Below, in pieces: positions 36,793 through 45,565 of a DNA stretch of 64,000 nt (the first letter of the stretch is position 1; the number at the start of each line of letters is the position of its first letter). Under the pieces are notes generated by a model. That model was not told the DNA's origin. It worked only from the letters and a program-made list of their open reading frames with translations, and did no database searches. The stretch is from contig JAQTPL010000005.1 of the NCBI GenBank assembly GCA_028712895.1, forward strand, positions 1 through 64,000, written 5' to 3'. Source of the DNA: a bacterium. Lineage in GTDB: Bacteria; CAYTYR01; UBA6262. Made by a program: the position numbers and the translations under genes.

Positions 36793-37707
36793 GTGAAATT
36801 GGCAGAGTTGAAACATAAAACGATTGGCGTGCTGATGGGCGGTACATCAAGTGAGCGGGAGGTTTCCTTAAAGACTGGCCGGTCCATATATAAAGCATTA
36901 AGAGAAGAAGGGTATAAAGCCGTAGCTATTGACGTTGGAAAGGATATTGTTACAGACCTGAAAAAGAAGAAGATCAGCCTGGCTTTTGTTGCCTTGCATG
37001 GTCCTCTGGGAGAAGACGGCACTATCCAGGGATTATTGGAAGTGCTGGGCATTCCCTATACTTCGAGCGGGGTATTGGCCAGCTCCCTGGCCATGGATAA
37101 AGAAAAAACAAAAGAAGTATTCCTGGCTTATAAGATCCCTACGCCAGCCTGGCAAGTCGTGAAAAAAGGACAAAACACAAAGGTACGTAATTTCCCCGTG
37201 GTAGTGAAACCTGTGCGACAAGGTTCGGCAGTCGGAGTGAGTATTATAGATAAACCAGGACAGTTGTCCCGGGCTTTGCGGCAAAGCTTCCGCTATGACG
37301 ATAAGGCTATGATAGAGCAGTATATCCCGGGCATAGAGCTGACGGTAGGCGTGTTGAATGATAAACCGCTGCCAGTGATCCGGATCATCCCCCAGAACAA
37401 GTTTTATGATTTTGAATCTAAGTATGCGCCTGGCGGCAGCAGGCATCTTATTCCGCCGGGAATTCCAGCCGTGGCAGAGAAAAAGGCCGGGATCTTGGGC
37501 CTGGCAGCGCATCAGGCGCTGGGTTGCCGCGGAGCTACCAGGGTGGATATGATCCTGGATAAACAAGGCAGGCTATTTGTCCTGGAAGTTAATACTATCC
37601 CCGGTATGACGGAAACAAGCTTATTGCCTGATGCCGCTAAAGCAGCTGGTTACAGTTTTAACGCTCTGGTCTTGGCCATAGCCCAAGACGCGGATTTGAA
37701 TAAGTGA
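36793..37707 (+). CDS. ddl: D-alanine-D-alanine ligase
   Basis: Ddl makes the D-Ala-D-Ala dipeptide used by MurF. The ATP-grasp fold shows VLMGGTSSEREVSL, LHGPLGEDGTIQG, MDKEKTKEVF and EVNTIPGMTETSL. The 304-residue length fits DdlB. The start is GTG 36793 with GGAGG upstream. A short array of CAGATGGCGG words (36738-36772) fills the gap to murB. Confidence 0.95.
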   Translation: MKLAELKHKTIGVLMGGTSSEREVSLKTGRSIYKALREEGYKAVAIDVGKDIVTDLKKKKISLAFVALHGPLGEDGTIQGLLEVLGIPYTSSGVLASSLAMDKEKTKEVFLAYKIPTPAWQVVKKGQNTKVRNFPVVVKPVRQGSAVGVSIIDKPGQLSRALRQSFRYDDKAMIEQYIPGIELTVGVLNDKPLPVIRIIPQNKFYDFESKYAPGGSRHLIPPGIPAVAEKKAGILGLAAHQALGCRGATRVDMILDKQGRLFVLEVNTIPGMTETSLLPDAAKAAGYSFNALVLAIAQDADLNK

Positions 37708-37725
37708 TTTCGAGGAGCGGGGCGC

Positions 37726-38523
37726 ATGCCTGCTAAAAAAATCGGTAAAAAAAGAAAATGGAATTCACGCGTTAAGAAACGCCGTAAACAGACGCTGCAC
37801 TTTAATAACCAGCTTAAAAAGGGCGCCTTGAGTATAGGAGCCGCGGTAATTTTGCTGGCGGCTGGATGGTATGGATACCAAAAATTATTTTTTAGCCTGA
37901 CCAATAGCAAACGCTGCGTACTGACCAGGGTGGAAATAAAAAACCTGAAATATTTATCCCAGCATGAGATACTGCGTTTGGCCAATATCCCGTGCGGGGT
38001 GAGTATCTTTACCTTGCCGCTGGAAGATATAGAAGGGCGAATCAAAAGCAATCCCCTGGTCAAGAAAGCCCGGGTTATCCGGAAATGGCCCAGCATCCTG
38101 GTAATACATATCCAGGAACGTGATCCTGTAGTGAAGATCATAGATCAAGGACAGGAATATTTACTGGACAGCGAAGCGCGCGCGATCAAGAATCCATTAC
38201 TGCATCCAGTTGCCTTACCAGTCCTATCTGGTTTGTCCTTGCATGATATCCGCTTGCCCCTAATAATTAATTTCCTGTTTTCAATGCGTCAGCAAGGCCT
38301 GGATCTTTTCCAGCAAGCAGCCAGTTTCACCATGGACACAGCTAAGGGTTTGATCGTGCAGTTAAGCAGTGGCCTGACTTTATATTGGGGAGAGCTTGAT
38401 AATAAAATGATCGCAGGAAATATTCACCGGCTTCAGCAAGTGCAGCATGACTCTGAGAACAAAGGAATATCACTGCAATATATTGACTTGCGTTTCAAAA
38501 ATGTGGTAATAAAACCATTGTAG
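37726..38523 (+). CDS. ftsQ: Cell division protein FtsQ
   Basis: A 265-residue bitopic protein with a very basic cytoplasmic N-terminus (residues 1-30), one membrane segment (about residues 35-55), a POTRA domain (about residues 64-133, with LVKKARVIRKWPSILVIHI) and a periplasmic beta domain. FtsQ links early and late divisome proteins. The start is ATG 37726 with GAGG upstream. Position before ftsA-ftsZ supports the call. Confidence 0.9.
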   Translation: MPAKKIGKKRKWNSRVKKRRKQTLHFNNQLKKGALSIGAAVILLAAGWYGYQKLFFSLTNSKRCVLTRVEIKNLKYLSQHEILRLANIPCGVSIFTLPLEDIEGRIKSNPLVKKARVIRKWPSILVIHIQERDPVVKIIDQGQEYLLDSEARAIKNPLLHPVALPVLSGLSLHDIRLPLIINFLFSMRQQGLDLFQQAASFTMDTAKGLIVQLSSGLTLYWGELDNKMIAGNIHRLQQVQHDSENKGISLQYIDLRFKNVVIKPL

Positions 38524-38528
38524 AAGAA

Positions 38529-38612
38529 TGATTACACCGATTACAGAAGCGATTTACACCGATTACTTAAAGGTTTGAATCTGTGTAATCTTATTTGAAA
38601 TCTGTGTAATCG
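38529..38612. repeat. Word array, GATTACAC family
   Basis: GATTACACCGATTACAG and GATTTACACCGATTAC followed by AATCTGTGTAATC and AAATCTGTGTAATCG. It lacks the palindromic insert found at 2911, and so serves as an uninterrupted reference. It ends just before the AGGAGG of ftsA. Confidence 0.85.
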
Positions 38613-38631
38613 TACTACTAGGAGGAATTAA

Positions 38632-39867
38632 TTGGGCAAGAATAATTTTGTGGTTGGTTTGGATGTAGGTACGAGTAAAATATCCGCCTGCATTGGACAG
38701 TTGAATGATAATGACCAGATCCAGATCATCGGGGTCGGGCAGGCAGTCAGTGAAGGAGTTAAGCAGGGCATGATCACTGACCTGGAAAGAGCGACCAAAG
38801 CAGTCAGTAAGGCAGTAGAGGAAGCTGAAAAAATATCAGGTTTGGATATTAGCGAAGTATCCCTGGGCGTAGGCGGGAGTCACATTAAAAGCCAGCATAG
38901 CCGCGGGGTGATAGCTATTTCGCGCACCGACAAGGAAATAACACCAAAGGATGTAGAAAGGGTCATTGACCAGGCCCGGGCCATTCCCGTTCCGCTGGAA
39001 CAGGAAGTGATCGATGTTTTGCCCCAACGATATATCATTGATGACCAGGATGGCATTGTTGACCCGATAGGGATGTCCGGCATCAGGCTGGAAACAGAAG
39101 TCTTGATCATCTCCGGCGGTGTAGCCGCGATCCAAAATATGGTCAAAGTGGTAAATAAGGCAGGTCTACGGATAAAAGACCTGGTTGTAGGCAGCCTGGC
39201 AGTCAGTTCCAGCGTCTTACTGAAAGATGAAAAAGAACTGGGTGTGGCATTGGTAGATATAGGCGGCGGTAAAACTGATATTGCTGTATTTATAGAAGGG
39301 AATATCCGCTACCTGGGCAGTTTGCCGGTAGGTGGTGAACTTATCTCTAAGGACATAGCCTTTGGCTTGCGTACTTCCTTTAAGGAAGCTGAGGAAATAA
39401 AGAAGCAATACGGATGGGCGAAGAGAGATTTGATCACCAATGCCGGAGAAATATCCGTCACCGGTATTGGCCGGAGAGAAGCCCGCAAAGTACCGGTAGA
39501 AGCGCTGGTGGAAATAATCGAACCGAGAATGGAAGAGATCCTGAATATTATTAACCGGGAGATCCAGAAAAGCAATTTAGCAGATCTTATTCCTAGTGGC
39601 TTGATCATTACCGGCGGAGCTTCCCAGCTACGGGGACTGGAGCAGTTTGCCGAACAGGTTTTTGGCATGCCTACCAGGATCGGGGCGCCGCAGGAGATGC
39701 TGGGCATGTCCTCCCAATCACAGAATTCAGGCCTGGCTTTAAGCATGGGGCTGGTGCAGTTATCATTGCAGGAAGCTATGGAAAGCGGACGTTACTACAA
39801 AAAGGGAAAAACCAGGTTGTTTGAACCCTTGGAGCGTTGGAAACACTGGCTGGAAGATATCTTTTAA
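38632..39867 (+). CDS. ftsA: Cell division protein FtsA
   Basis: FtsA is the actin-like protein that anchors FtsZ filaments to the membrane. The ATPase fold shows VVGLDVGTSKISACIG, the SHS2-insert region, VDIGGGKTDIAVF (near residue 207) and IITGGASQLRG. The C-terminus ends with WKHWLEDIF, an amphipathic membrane-targeting helix. At 411 residues it is normal. Translation starts at TTG 38632 behind AGGAGG. Confidence 0.96.
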   Translation: MGKNNFVVGLDVGTSKISACIGQLNDNDQIQIIGVGQAVSEGVKQGMITDLERATKAVSKAVEEAEKISGLDISEVSLGVGGSHIKSQHSRGVIAISRTDKEITPKDVERVIDQARAIPVPLEQEVIDVLPQRYIIDDQDGIVDPIGMSGIRLETEVLIISGGVAAIQNMVKVVNKAGLRIKDLVVGSLAVSSSVLLKDEKELGVALVDIGGGKTDIAVFIEGNIRYLGSLPVGGELISKDIAFGLRTSFKEAEEIKKQYGWAKRDLITNAGEISVTGIGRREARKVPVEALVEIIEPRMEEILNIINREIQKSNLADLIPSGLIITGGASQLRGLEQFAEQVFGMPTRIGAPQEMLGMSSQSQNSGLALSMGLVQLSLQEAMESGRYYKKGKTRLFEPLERWKHWLEDIF

Positions 39868-39869
39868 AA

Positions 39870-39970
39870 ACACGAATAAAAACCGAATGAAAAGCGCGAA
39901 TAGCTCGAATAAGTACAATAAATAGTTTGCTTTATTCGCGTAATTCGCTATCATTCGCTTAATTCGCAAC
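39870..39970. repeat. Word array, ATTCG family, between ftsA and ftsZ
   Basis: Forward words (CGAATAAAAACCGAATG, CGCGAATAGCTCGAATAAG) and reverse words (TTATTCGCGTAATTCGC, ATTCGCTTAATTCGC). The uninterrupted stretch ATTCGCTAT|CATTCGCTT (junction 39951/39952) is the empty site of the 20-nt insert found at 54255. Confidence 0.85.
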
Positions 39971-39986
39971 AGAAGGAGTATGCTGA

Positions 39987-41141
39987 GTGTCTTCATTGAA
40001 GTTTCGGGAAACATTTGCTCAATCTGCGAACATTAAAGTGATTGGTGTCGGCGGCGGCGGCGGGAATGCAGTCAACCGGATGGTCATGGCCAATATAAAG
40101 GGTGTTGATTTTATTGCTGCCAATACCGATGCGCAAGCCTTAAAATATTCCCTGGCCACTCAACGGCTGCAGCTGGGAGAGAAAGCCACCCGGGGCCTGG
40201 GAGTGGGCGGCGATCCGGCCATTGGCAAAAAAGCGGCGGAAGAATCTAAAGCCTTGATCAAGGAAACCCTGCGCGGCGCGGATATGGTGTTTGTTACTGC
40301 CGGATTAGGCGGCGGGACAGGTACTGGCGGCGCGCCGGTGGTGGCAGATATTGCTAAGAGCATTGGCGCCTTAACCGTTGCCGTAGTTACCAAGCCATTC
40401 ATGTTTGAGGGCAAGGTCCGGGCTAAACAGGCCGAGGAAGGGCTAAATGAACTCAGGAGCAAAGTAGATACGCTACTGGTGATCCCTAATCAAAAATTAT
40501 TTTCCGTGATCGATAAGAATACTTCCCTGCTGGATACCTTTAAAAAAGTTGATGAGGTTTTACAGCGCGCCGTGCAAAGCATTAGTGATATTATTACCCA
40601 GCACGGAGTGGTCAACGTGGATTTTGCCGATGTGCGGACGATCATGCAAAGCTCCGGCAATGCCTTAATGGGTGCGGGTATGGCCAATGGCCAGAACCGG
40701 GCCCGCATTGCCGCGGAGAAGGCGGTTACCTCGCCGCTGCTGGAAGATGTCAGTATTAATGGGGCGAATAAAGTATTAGTTAATATTACCGGCGGTTTGA
40801 ACCTGACCATGTATGAAACTGAACAGATCATGACCGTCATGCATAATTACATTTCTTCCGATGCCAATGTGATCTTCGGGGCGGTATTTGATGATAAATT
40901 GCAGGAAGAACTTAAAGTCACGGTTATTGCTACGGGATTTTCTGCACACAAGGAAACAGCGCGCCACCATTATATGCAGGGATTCACCCAGGAAAAACAG
41001 CGTCCATTGCCATTGGAGGAAGACGAAGATCCTTCGGTCCCTGAGCCGAGAGAAAAAGTATATAGCAAAGTTGATATTAATGTTCCCGCTTTTATACGCA
41101 AACAAAAAGGCATAAGGGAGGAATCTGAAAGTGAAGCTTGA
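39987..41141 (+). CDS. ftsZ: Cell division protein FtsZ
   Basis: FtsZ is the tubulin-like GTPase that forms the division ring. It shows KVIGVGGGGGNAVNRM, the GTP-binding signature GGGTGTGGAPVVA and NVDFADVRTIM, then a linker and the conserved C-terminal peptide (NVPAFIRKQ) that binds FtsA and other partners. At 384 residues it is normal. The start is GTG 39987 with AAGGAG upstream. Its last codons overlap pilT by 11 bases. Confidence 0.97.
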   Translation: MSSLKFRETFAQSANIKVIGVGGGGGNAVNRMVMANIKGVDFIAANTDAQALKYSLATQRLQLGEKATRGLGVGGDPAIGKKAAEESKALIKETLRGADMVFVTAGLGGGTGTGGAPVVADIAKSIGALTVAVVTKPFMFEGKVRAKQAEEGLNELRSKVDTLLVIPNQKLFSVIDKNTSLLDTFKKVDEVLQRAVQSISDIITQHGVVNVDFADVRTIMQSSGNALMGAGMANGQNRARIAAEKAVTSPLLEDVSINGANKVLVNITGGLNLTMYETEQIMTVMHNYISSDANVIFGAVFDDKLQEELKVTVIATGFSAHKETARHHYMQGFTQEKQRPLPLEEDEDPSVPEPREKVYSKVDINVPAFIRKQKGIREESESEA

Positions 41142-42234
41142 TAATCTCGAAAATCTGTTAAGGTATATGGTTGAACGAAAAGCCAGTGACCTTCATTTGC
41201 GGGTAGGATTGCATCCTATTTTGCGGATTAACGAAGAATTAGTGCATACTGAATTCGATCCGATGAAAAAAGAAGATATTGAAGGATTAGCCATGGGGAT
41301 CATGAGTGATGAACAGAAACAAATGTTCAAACATGATCATGAGCTGGATATGGCCTATAGTGTTAGCGGCCTGGCCAGGTTCAGGCTGAATATATTCTAT
41401 CAGCGCGGTTCAGTCAGTATCGCTCTCAGGATGGTGCCGATCCAGATCCTGGGATATGAAGAATTAAATTTGCCACCGATCATTGCTACCCTCGCGGAAA
41501 AGCAGAGAGGCCTGGTGTTGGTCACAGGAACTACCGGCAGCGGTAAATCGACAACCTTGGCCGCGATGGTGGATCATATAAATACTACCCGGAAAGCCCA
41601 TATCATCACGATCGAAGATCCGATAGAGTTCTTGCATAAAGATAAATTGAGCATCTTGAGCCAGAGAGAAGTAGGGTTAGACACCCGTAATTTCGTCACA
41701 GCCCTGCGTCACGTGATGAGGCAAGATCCGAATGTGGTTCTGATCGGTGAAATGCGTGATTTGGAGACGATGGCCTCAGCTATGACCGCGGCCCAACTTG
41801 GTCACCTGGTCATGAGTACCTTGCACACAGTCGATGCTGTCCAGACCATTTCCCGTATTATCGACTTGTTCCCTCCTTATCAGCAGGCGCAGGTCCGCTT
41901 GCAGATGGCTAATACTTTACAGGGTGTGATTTCACAGCGTTTATTACCCAGGATCGACCAGCCGGGCCTGATCCCGGCGGTAGAAATATTGATTGCTACG
42001 CCTTATGTTAAAAAACTGATCGAGGAAAATAACATTAGCGATCTCCGTAAGGCTATTAATGAAGGCGGATACTACGGGATGCAATCATTTAACCAGGCCT
42101 TAGTAGCCCTGTATAAAGGCGGCAAAGTGTCGTTGGAAGAAGCTTTAGCCGCAGCTTCCAATCCTGAAGAACTGATGCTGAACATCAGGGGTATATATTC
42201 AGGCAGTGATATGAATATAGGCAAGGATAAATGA
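41131..42234 (+). CDS. pilT: Type IV pilus retraction ATPase PilT-like
   Basis: A secretion-type AAA ATPase of the PilT/PilU group, which depolymerises type IV pili for twitching motility. Motifs are the Walker A TGTTGSGKSTT (near residue 133), the Asp box TIEDPIEF, Walker B GEMRDLETM (EMRD in place of the common EIRD) and the His box GHLVMSTLHT. At 367 residues it is normal. GTG 41131 overlaps the 3' end of ftsZ, so pilT is translationally coupled to the division operon. No other pilus gene lies in the window. Confidence 0.92.
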   Translation: MKLDNLENLLRYMVERKASDLHLRVGLHPILRINEELVHTEFDPMKKEDIEGLAMGIMSDEQKQMFKHDHELDMAYSVSGLARFRLNIFYQRGSVSIALRMVPIQILGYEELNLPPIIATLAEKQRGLVLVTGTTGSGKSTTLAAMVDHINTTRKAHIITIEDPIEFLHKDKLSILSQREVGLDTRNFVTALRHVMRQDPNVVLIGEMRDLETMASAMTAAQLGHLVMSTLHTVDAVQTISRIIDLFPPYQQAQVRLQMANTLQGVISQRLLPRIDQPGLIPAVEILIATPYVKKLIEENNISDLRKAINEGGYYGMQSFNQALVALYKGGKVSLEEALAAASNPEELMLNIRGIYSGSDMNIGKDK

Positions 42235-42944
42235 GGAAGGGGATATTCACTCTGCCCCGTTTTTCAAAGAACCATACTATCCTCCAGGGAACTACTTCTG
42301 TTTCCCTGGGGGATTTTAATTTTTTCCACGGCCATCACCGGATATTGGTCCGTGAGGATATAAAAATCCTGAAAAAACTGCTATGTTGTGAAAAAGCTCC
42401 TCTAGTACTCGTGGAGCAGGTTCATGGCTGCCGGATCAAAGCTGTCCGGACGAAACCTAAAACAGGAATATCTTATTTTTCGGGTTTCGATGCCTTAATG
42501 ACCGCAGAACGAGGTTTGTTGATCGGTATCCTTACTGCCGATTGCCTGCCGGTTTTCCTCTTTGACCGCCGCCAGAACGTCATTGGACTGGCACATGCCG
42601 GTTGGCGGGGAATTGCAAAAAAAATAGTGCCGGCAACCATAAATAGAATGATAAAACTGTATGGCACCTGTCCCGCCGATATAATAGCCGGCATCGGACC
42701 GCATATCTCTGCCAAACACTACGAAATAGATTCCGGGACTGCCCGTCAGCTTGGATTACCGGCCAAAAATAGTACCCCAGCTGACCTGGCCAAATTAGTC
42801 AGGGATCAATTGCGCGGGAACGGGGTGCCTGGATCAGCTATAGAAATATCCCCGCTTTGTACTTATTCTTCCCGGCAGTGTTACTCCTATCGCCGCCAAG
42901 GGAAAAAAGCCGGCCGCCTGCTATCTTTTCTATTGCTAAAATAG
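42231..42944 (+). CDS. pgeF: PgeF/YfiH (LACC1-type) peptidoglycan editing or purine nucleoside phosphorylase
   Basis: A 237-residue protein of the YfiH/LACC1 family. It is annotated as polyphenol oxidase or purine nucleoside phosphorylase, and in E. coli as a peptidoglycan-editing factor. Zinc-binding features LTADCLPVFLF, GLAHAGWRGI and CTYSSRQCYSYRR are present, with an HGCRIK element near residue 65. The ATG start shares bases with the pilT stop (ATGA overlap). In Gram-positives the same gene (ylmD) lies next to yggS/ylmE after ftsZ, as here. Confidence 0.88.
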   Translation: MRKGIFTLPRFSKNHTILQGTTSVSLGDFNFFHGHHRILVREDIKILKKLLCCEKAPLVLVEQVHGCRIKAVRTKPKTGISYFSGFDALMTAERGLLIGILTADCLPVFLFDRRQNVIGLAHAGWRGIAKKIVPATINRMIKLYGTCPADIIAGIGPHISAKHYEIDSGTARQLGLPAKNSTPADLAKLVRDQLRGNGVPGSAIEISPLCTYSSRQCYSYRRQGKKAGRLLSFLLLK

Positions 42945-42961
42945 CTATTTTTTGATATAAT
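42933..42961 (+). promoter_or_regulatory. yggS promoter
   Basis: TTGCTA (42933-42938), 17 bases, TATAAT (42956-42961). The predicted start site is only about 5 bases before the yggS ATG, and no Shine-Dalgarno sequence is visible, so a nearly leaderless mRNA is possible. Confidence 0.45.
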
Positions 42962-42972
42962 AAAACTTTAAT

Positions 42973-43659
42973 ATGAGTGCTATTTATGATAATGTACAGC
43001 AAGTGCGGTCAATAATTTCCCGGCAGGCGGCAGCAACTGGCCGTAATCCAGGGGAAATTACCCTGGTCGCAGTGACAAAAACTGTTGCTCCGGAACTTGT
43101 GCAGGAAGCCTTAGCCGCAGGAGTGACTGATATTGGTGAGAATAAGGTACAGGAAGCCCTGTCTAAAAGTACCTGTCTCGGCAGCGGCTTTAACTGGCAC
43201 TTAATAGGTCATTTGCAGACTAATAAAGTCAAAGCAGCTGTACAGCTGTTTGCATTGATCCACTCCGTGGATTCACTGAAGTTAATAGAAGCTATAGACC
43301 GGGAAGCTGGCTGGATCGGCAAGCAACAGCAGATCCTGATCGAAATCAATATCTCAGGCGAGGAAAGCAAGTACGGTTGTACACCGGCAGATGCTTTGGA
43401 CATGATAAGAGCAGCCAGCTTGAAAAGTAATGTGCACGTAGCAGGGCTGATGACTATGGCCCCGTTCACTGCTGATAAAGACCGGATCCAGGCAGTATTC
43501 AGGGGACTAAGGGAATTAAAAGATACCATCGCCGGGTACCACCTGCCGAATATTGAAATGAAACATCTTTCCATGGGTATGTCCCATGACTTTGAAATTG
43601 CTATCGCTGAAGGAGCCACCCTCGTGCGTATCGGCACGGCGATATTTGGCAAAAGATAA
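42973..43659 (+). CDS. yggS: PLP homeostasis protein YggS/PLPBP
   Basis: A 228-residue alanine-racemase-fold protein that binds pyridoxal phosphate and buffers its supply. The PLP lysine lies in LVAVTKTV near residue 36. GENKVQEAL, NWHLIGHLQTNK, HSVDSL and MKHLSMGMSHDFEIAI are family signatures. Neighbouring proC is a common partner. There is no Shine-Dalgarno; the upstream bases form a promoter. Confidence 0.93.
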   Translation: MSAIYDNVQQVRSIISRQAAATGRNPGEITLVAVTKTVAPELVQEALAAGVTDIGENKVQEALSKSTCLGSGFNWHLIGHLQTNKVKAAVQLFALIHSVDSLKLIEAIDREAGWIGKQQQILIEINISGEESKYGCTPADALDMIRAASLKSNVHVAGLMTMAPFTADKDRIQAVFRGLRELKDTIAGYHLPNIEMKHLSMGMSHDFEIAIAEGATLVRIGTAIFGKR

Positions 43660-43667
43660 AGTAAAAA

Positions 43668-43742
43668 CAGTTTTAAGTTTTGAATTAATGTAAGTAGATA
43701 ATTTACCATAACTCAACACTCAAAACTTATAACTCAAAATTG
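43668..43742. repeat. Word array AGTTTTGAAT / ACTCAAAACTT
   Basis: Forward AGTTTTAAGTTTTGAATT and reverse ACTCAACACTCAAAACTTATAACTCAAAATTG. It includes the single, uninterrupted AAAACTT (43722-43728) that is duplicated around the palindromic insert at 6122. Confidence 0.8.
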
Positions 43743-43762
43743 CTTTTAAACTAGGAGTGAAT

Positions 43763-44569
43763 ATGATCAACAAGAAAATTGGGATAATTGGTTGCGGGAA
43801 TATGGGCGGGACCATTGCTAAGGGCCTGGTCAAGAATAATTTATTCAGTAAACAGAATGTCCTTATTTGCGACAAAGACAAAAAAAAGGTAGCGCATTTA
43901 AGAAAAGAAATAAAAGTAAAAAGTGTCTGTCCCAGCAATGAACTGGCTAAAAAGGCGGAGATTATTATTTTGGCGGTCAAGCCAAAGGATTTCGACCGGA
44001 TTTTGCAAAAAATAAGCAAAACAGTTGGTACCAGAAAACTGGTGATCTCGGTTGCTGCCGGTATTTCGACCAGCCATATAGAATATTATCTCGGGCATGC
44101 GCCTGTAGTTCGGGTCATGCCAAATTTGGCCGTGATCGTGTCTACGGGTATGTCCGCCATTTGCAAAGGCAAGTTTGCTAAAAAACAACATCTGGCCTTG
44201 ACTGAAAAGGTATTTCGCAGTATCGGCAAGACAGTCGTTGTGCCGGAACCGTTAATGAACGCGGTCACCGCAGTTTCCGGCAGTGGCCCGGCCTATATCT
44301 TTGAAGTTATGGAAGATATGATCAAGGCGGCAATGAAAGCAGGTATATCCAAGGATGTCAGTGAAGAACTGGTAAAACAAACTGTTTTCGGTTCAGCCAA
44401 AATGGTTATCGAAGGGAAAGACGGTCCGGCTGTATTACGGGACAGGGTCACTTCTCCCGGAGGTACGACAGAGGCGGCACTTAAACACATGAAACAACAC
44501 CATTTTTCTGCCGTCCTCATTGAAGCGATCCAGAAAGCAAAACGCCGGGCCAAGGAATTAGGAAGGTAA
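43763..44569 (+). CDS. proC: Pyrroline-5-carboxylate reductase
   Basis: ProC carries out the last step of proline synthesis using NAD(P)H. The Rossmann fold begins IGIIGCGNMGGTIA. The C-terminal signature AVSGSGPAYIFEVMEDM and RDRVTSPGGTTEAAL are intact. ATG 43763 is chosen because AGGAG at 43753-43757 lies five bases upstream; GTG 43757 overlaps that sequence. At 268 residues it is normal. Confidence 0.95.
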   Translation: MINKKIGIIGCGNMGGTIAKGLVKNNLFSKQNVLICDKDKKKVAHLRKEIKVKSVCPSNELAKKAEIIILAVKPKDFDRILQKISKTVGTRKLVISVAAGISTSHIEYYLGHAPVVRVMPNLAVIVSTGMSAICKGKFAKKQHLALTEKVFRSIGKTVVVPEPLMNAVTAVSGSGPAYIFEVMEDMIKAAMKAGISKDVSEELVKQTVFGSAKMVIEGKDGPAVLRDRVTSPGGTTEAALKHMKQHHFSAVLIEAIQKAKRRAKELGR

Positions 44570-44570
44570 A

Positions 44571-45539
44571 ATGTATAAGTTTAAAAAGATATTAGCGCTC
44601 CCAGCCGCAGTTTTACTGCTATTGGTATCCGTCCAGGGGTGGTCGGATGACCTGGATCCTGATTGGCCAAGCCAGTCACCGCTTATGTTTACAGCCAAAG
44701 CCTTGGCTATACATTCAGGATTTTTACAAGGTCATACCAAGTATCATATTAATTTTAACGGTGGGGCCAGTGAGCTGGAATTCCCTCTGGATGTGCCGGT
44801 TTGGGGAGTTAAAGGCATATTAGGATATAAGCAATCAGAAAGCAATATGAATGAGACTGCCAGGTTAACTTTTACCTATCTCACCAATACCAGCCAGGAT
44901 GCGGGAAAGATGAAAGATTCAGACTGGATCGATGATGATAATCATGACGGGGTGGATATTTATTCAGAGTCAGATACTGAACTAAAGGCTGAGGTTTATG
45001 CGTTTGATTACCTTTACAATATGTACCCAAATCAGACGATCAGCTTTGGCCCGTTGCTCGGTTACCAGGTACATAAATTTAAATACCGGATCTATAATAC
45101 GGTCCAGGTAGGGTATGGTCCTTACAGCTCGGAAACCGCTTCTGTCACCAGTAAAACCATGGATTATAACGTAAGATATGAAGCAATTTATCTGGGAGTC
45201 GGTTCGTTCAGCGGGGATATAGATAAGCTGACCTTTAATGCCGGATTTGGCTATTCCCCCTGGGCTAAAGCCAGTGACCGGGACGATCACGTGCTGAGAT
45301 ACAAATTAAGCGAAGGAGAGGCTAAAGGATCTGCTTATATCTTTAAAGGGGACGCAGAATGGCATTTTACCAGCCAATGGTCCCTGCAAGCTGCCGGGCA
45401 ATACCAGAAATTCGATACTGACGGCAATCAGCACCAGACTTTTTATGATCCATCCCTAGCTGACTTTGCTTTTGATGTTGATGATAATATTTCCGCCCAA
45501 TATTATTTTATGACTATTGGCATTATTTATTATTTTTAG
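44571..45539 (+). CDS. Predicted outer-membrane beta-barrel protein
   Basis: A 322-residue secreted protein that I cannot assign to a named family. Residues 1-26 form a signal peptide (KKILALPAAVLLLLVSVQG). The rest alternates short polar/aromatic beta-strand-like segments (for example ARLTFTYLTNT, DYNVRYEAIYLGVG, GSAYIFKGDAEWHF) with acidic turns rich in Asp. It ends in IGIIYYF, with the C-terminal Phe used by the BAM machinery. An 8-14 strand barrel of the OmpA/porin-like size is likely. It follows proC by 1 base, an odd place for such a gene. Confidence 0.65.
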   Translation: MYKFKKILALPAAVLLLLVSVQGWSDDLDPDWPSQSPLMFTAKALAIHSGFLQGHTKYHINFNGGASELEFPLDVPVWGVKGILGYKQSESNMNETARLTFTYLTNTSQDAGKMKDSDWIDDDNHDGVDIYSESDTELKAEVYAFDYLYNMYPNQTISFGPLLGYQVHKFKYRIYNTVQVGYGPYSSETASVTSKTMDYNVRYEAIYLGVGSFSGDIDKLTFNAGFGYSPWAKASDRDDHVLRYKLSEGEAKGSAYIFKGDAEWHFTSQWSLQAAGQYQKFDTDGNQHQTFYDPSLADFAFDVDDNISAQYYFMTIGIIYYF

Positions 45540-45565
45540 ATTAGAACAGTCCCAGGAGAATTTTA

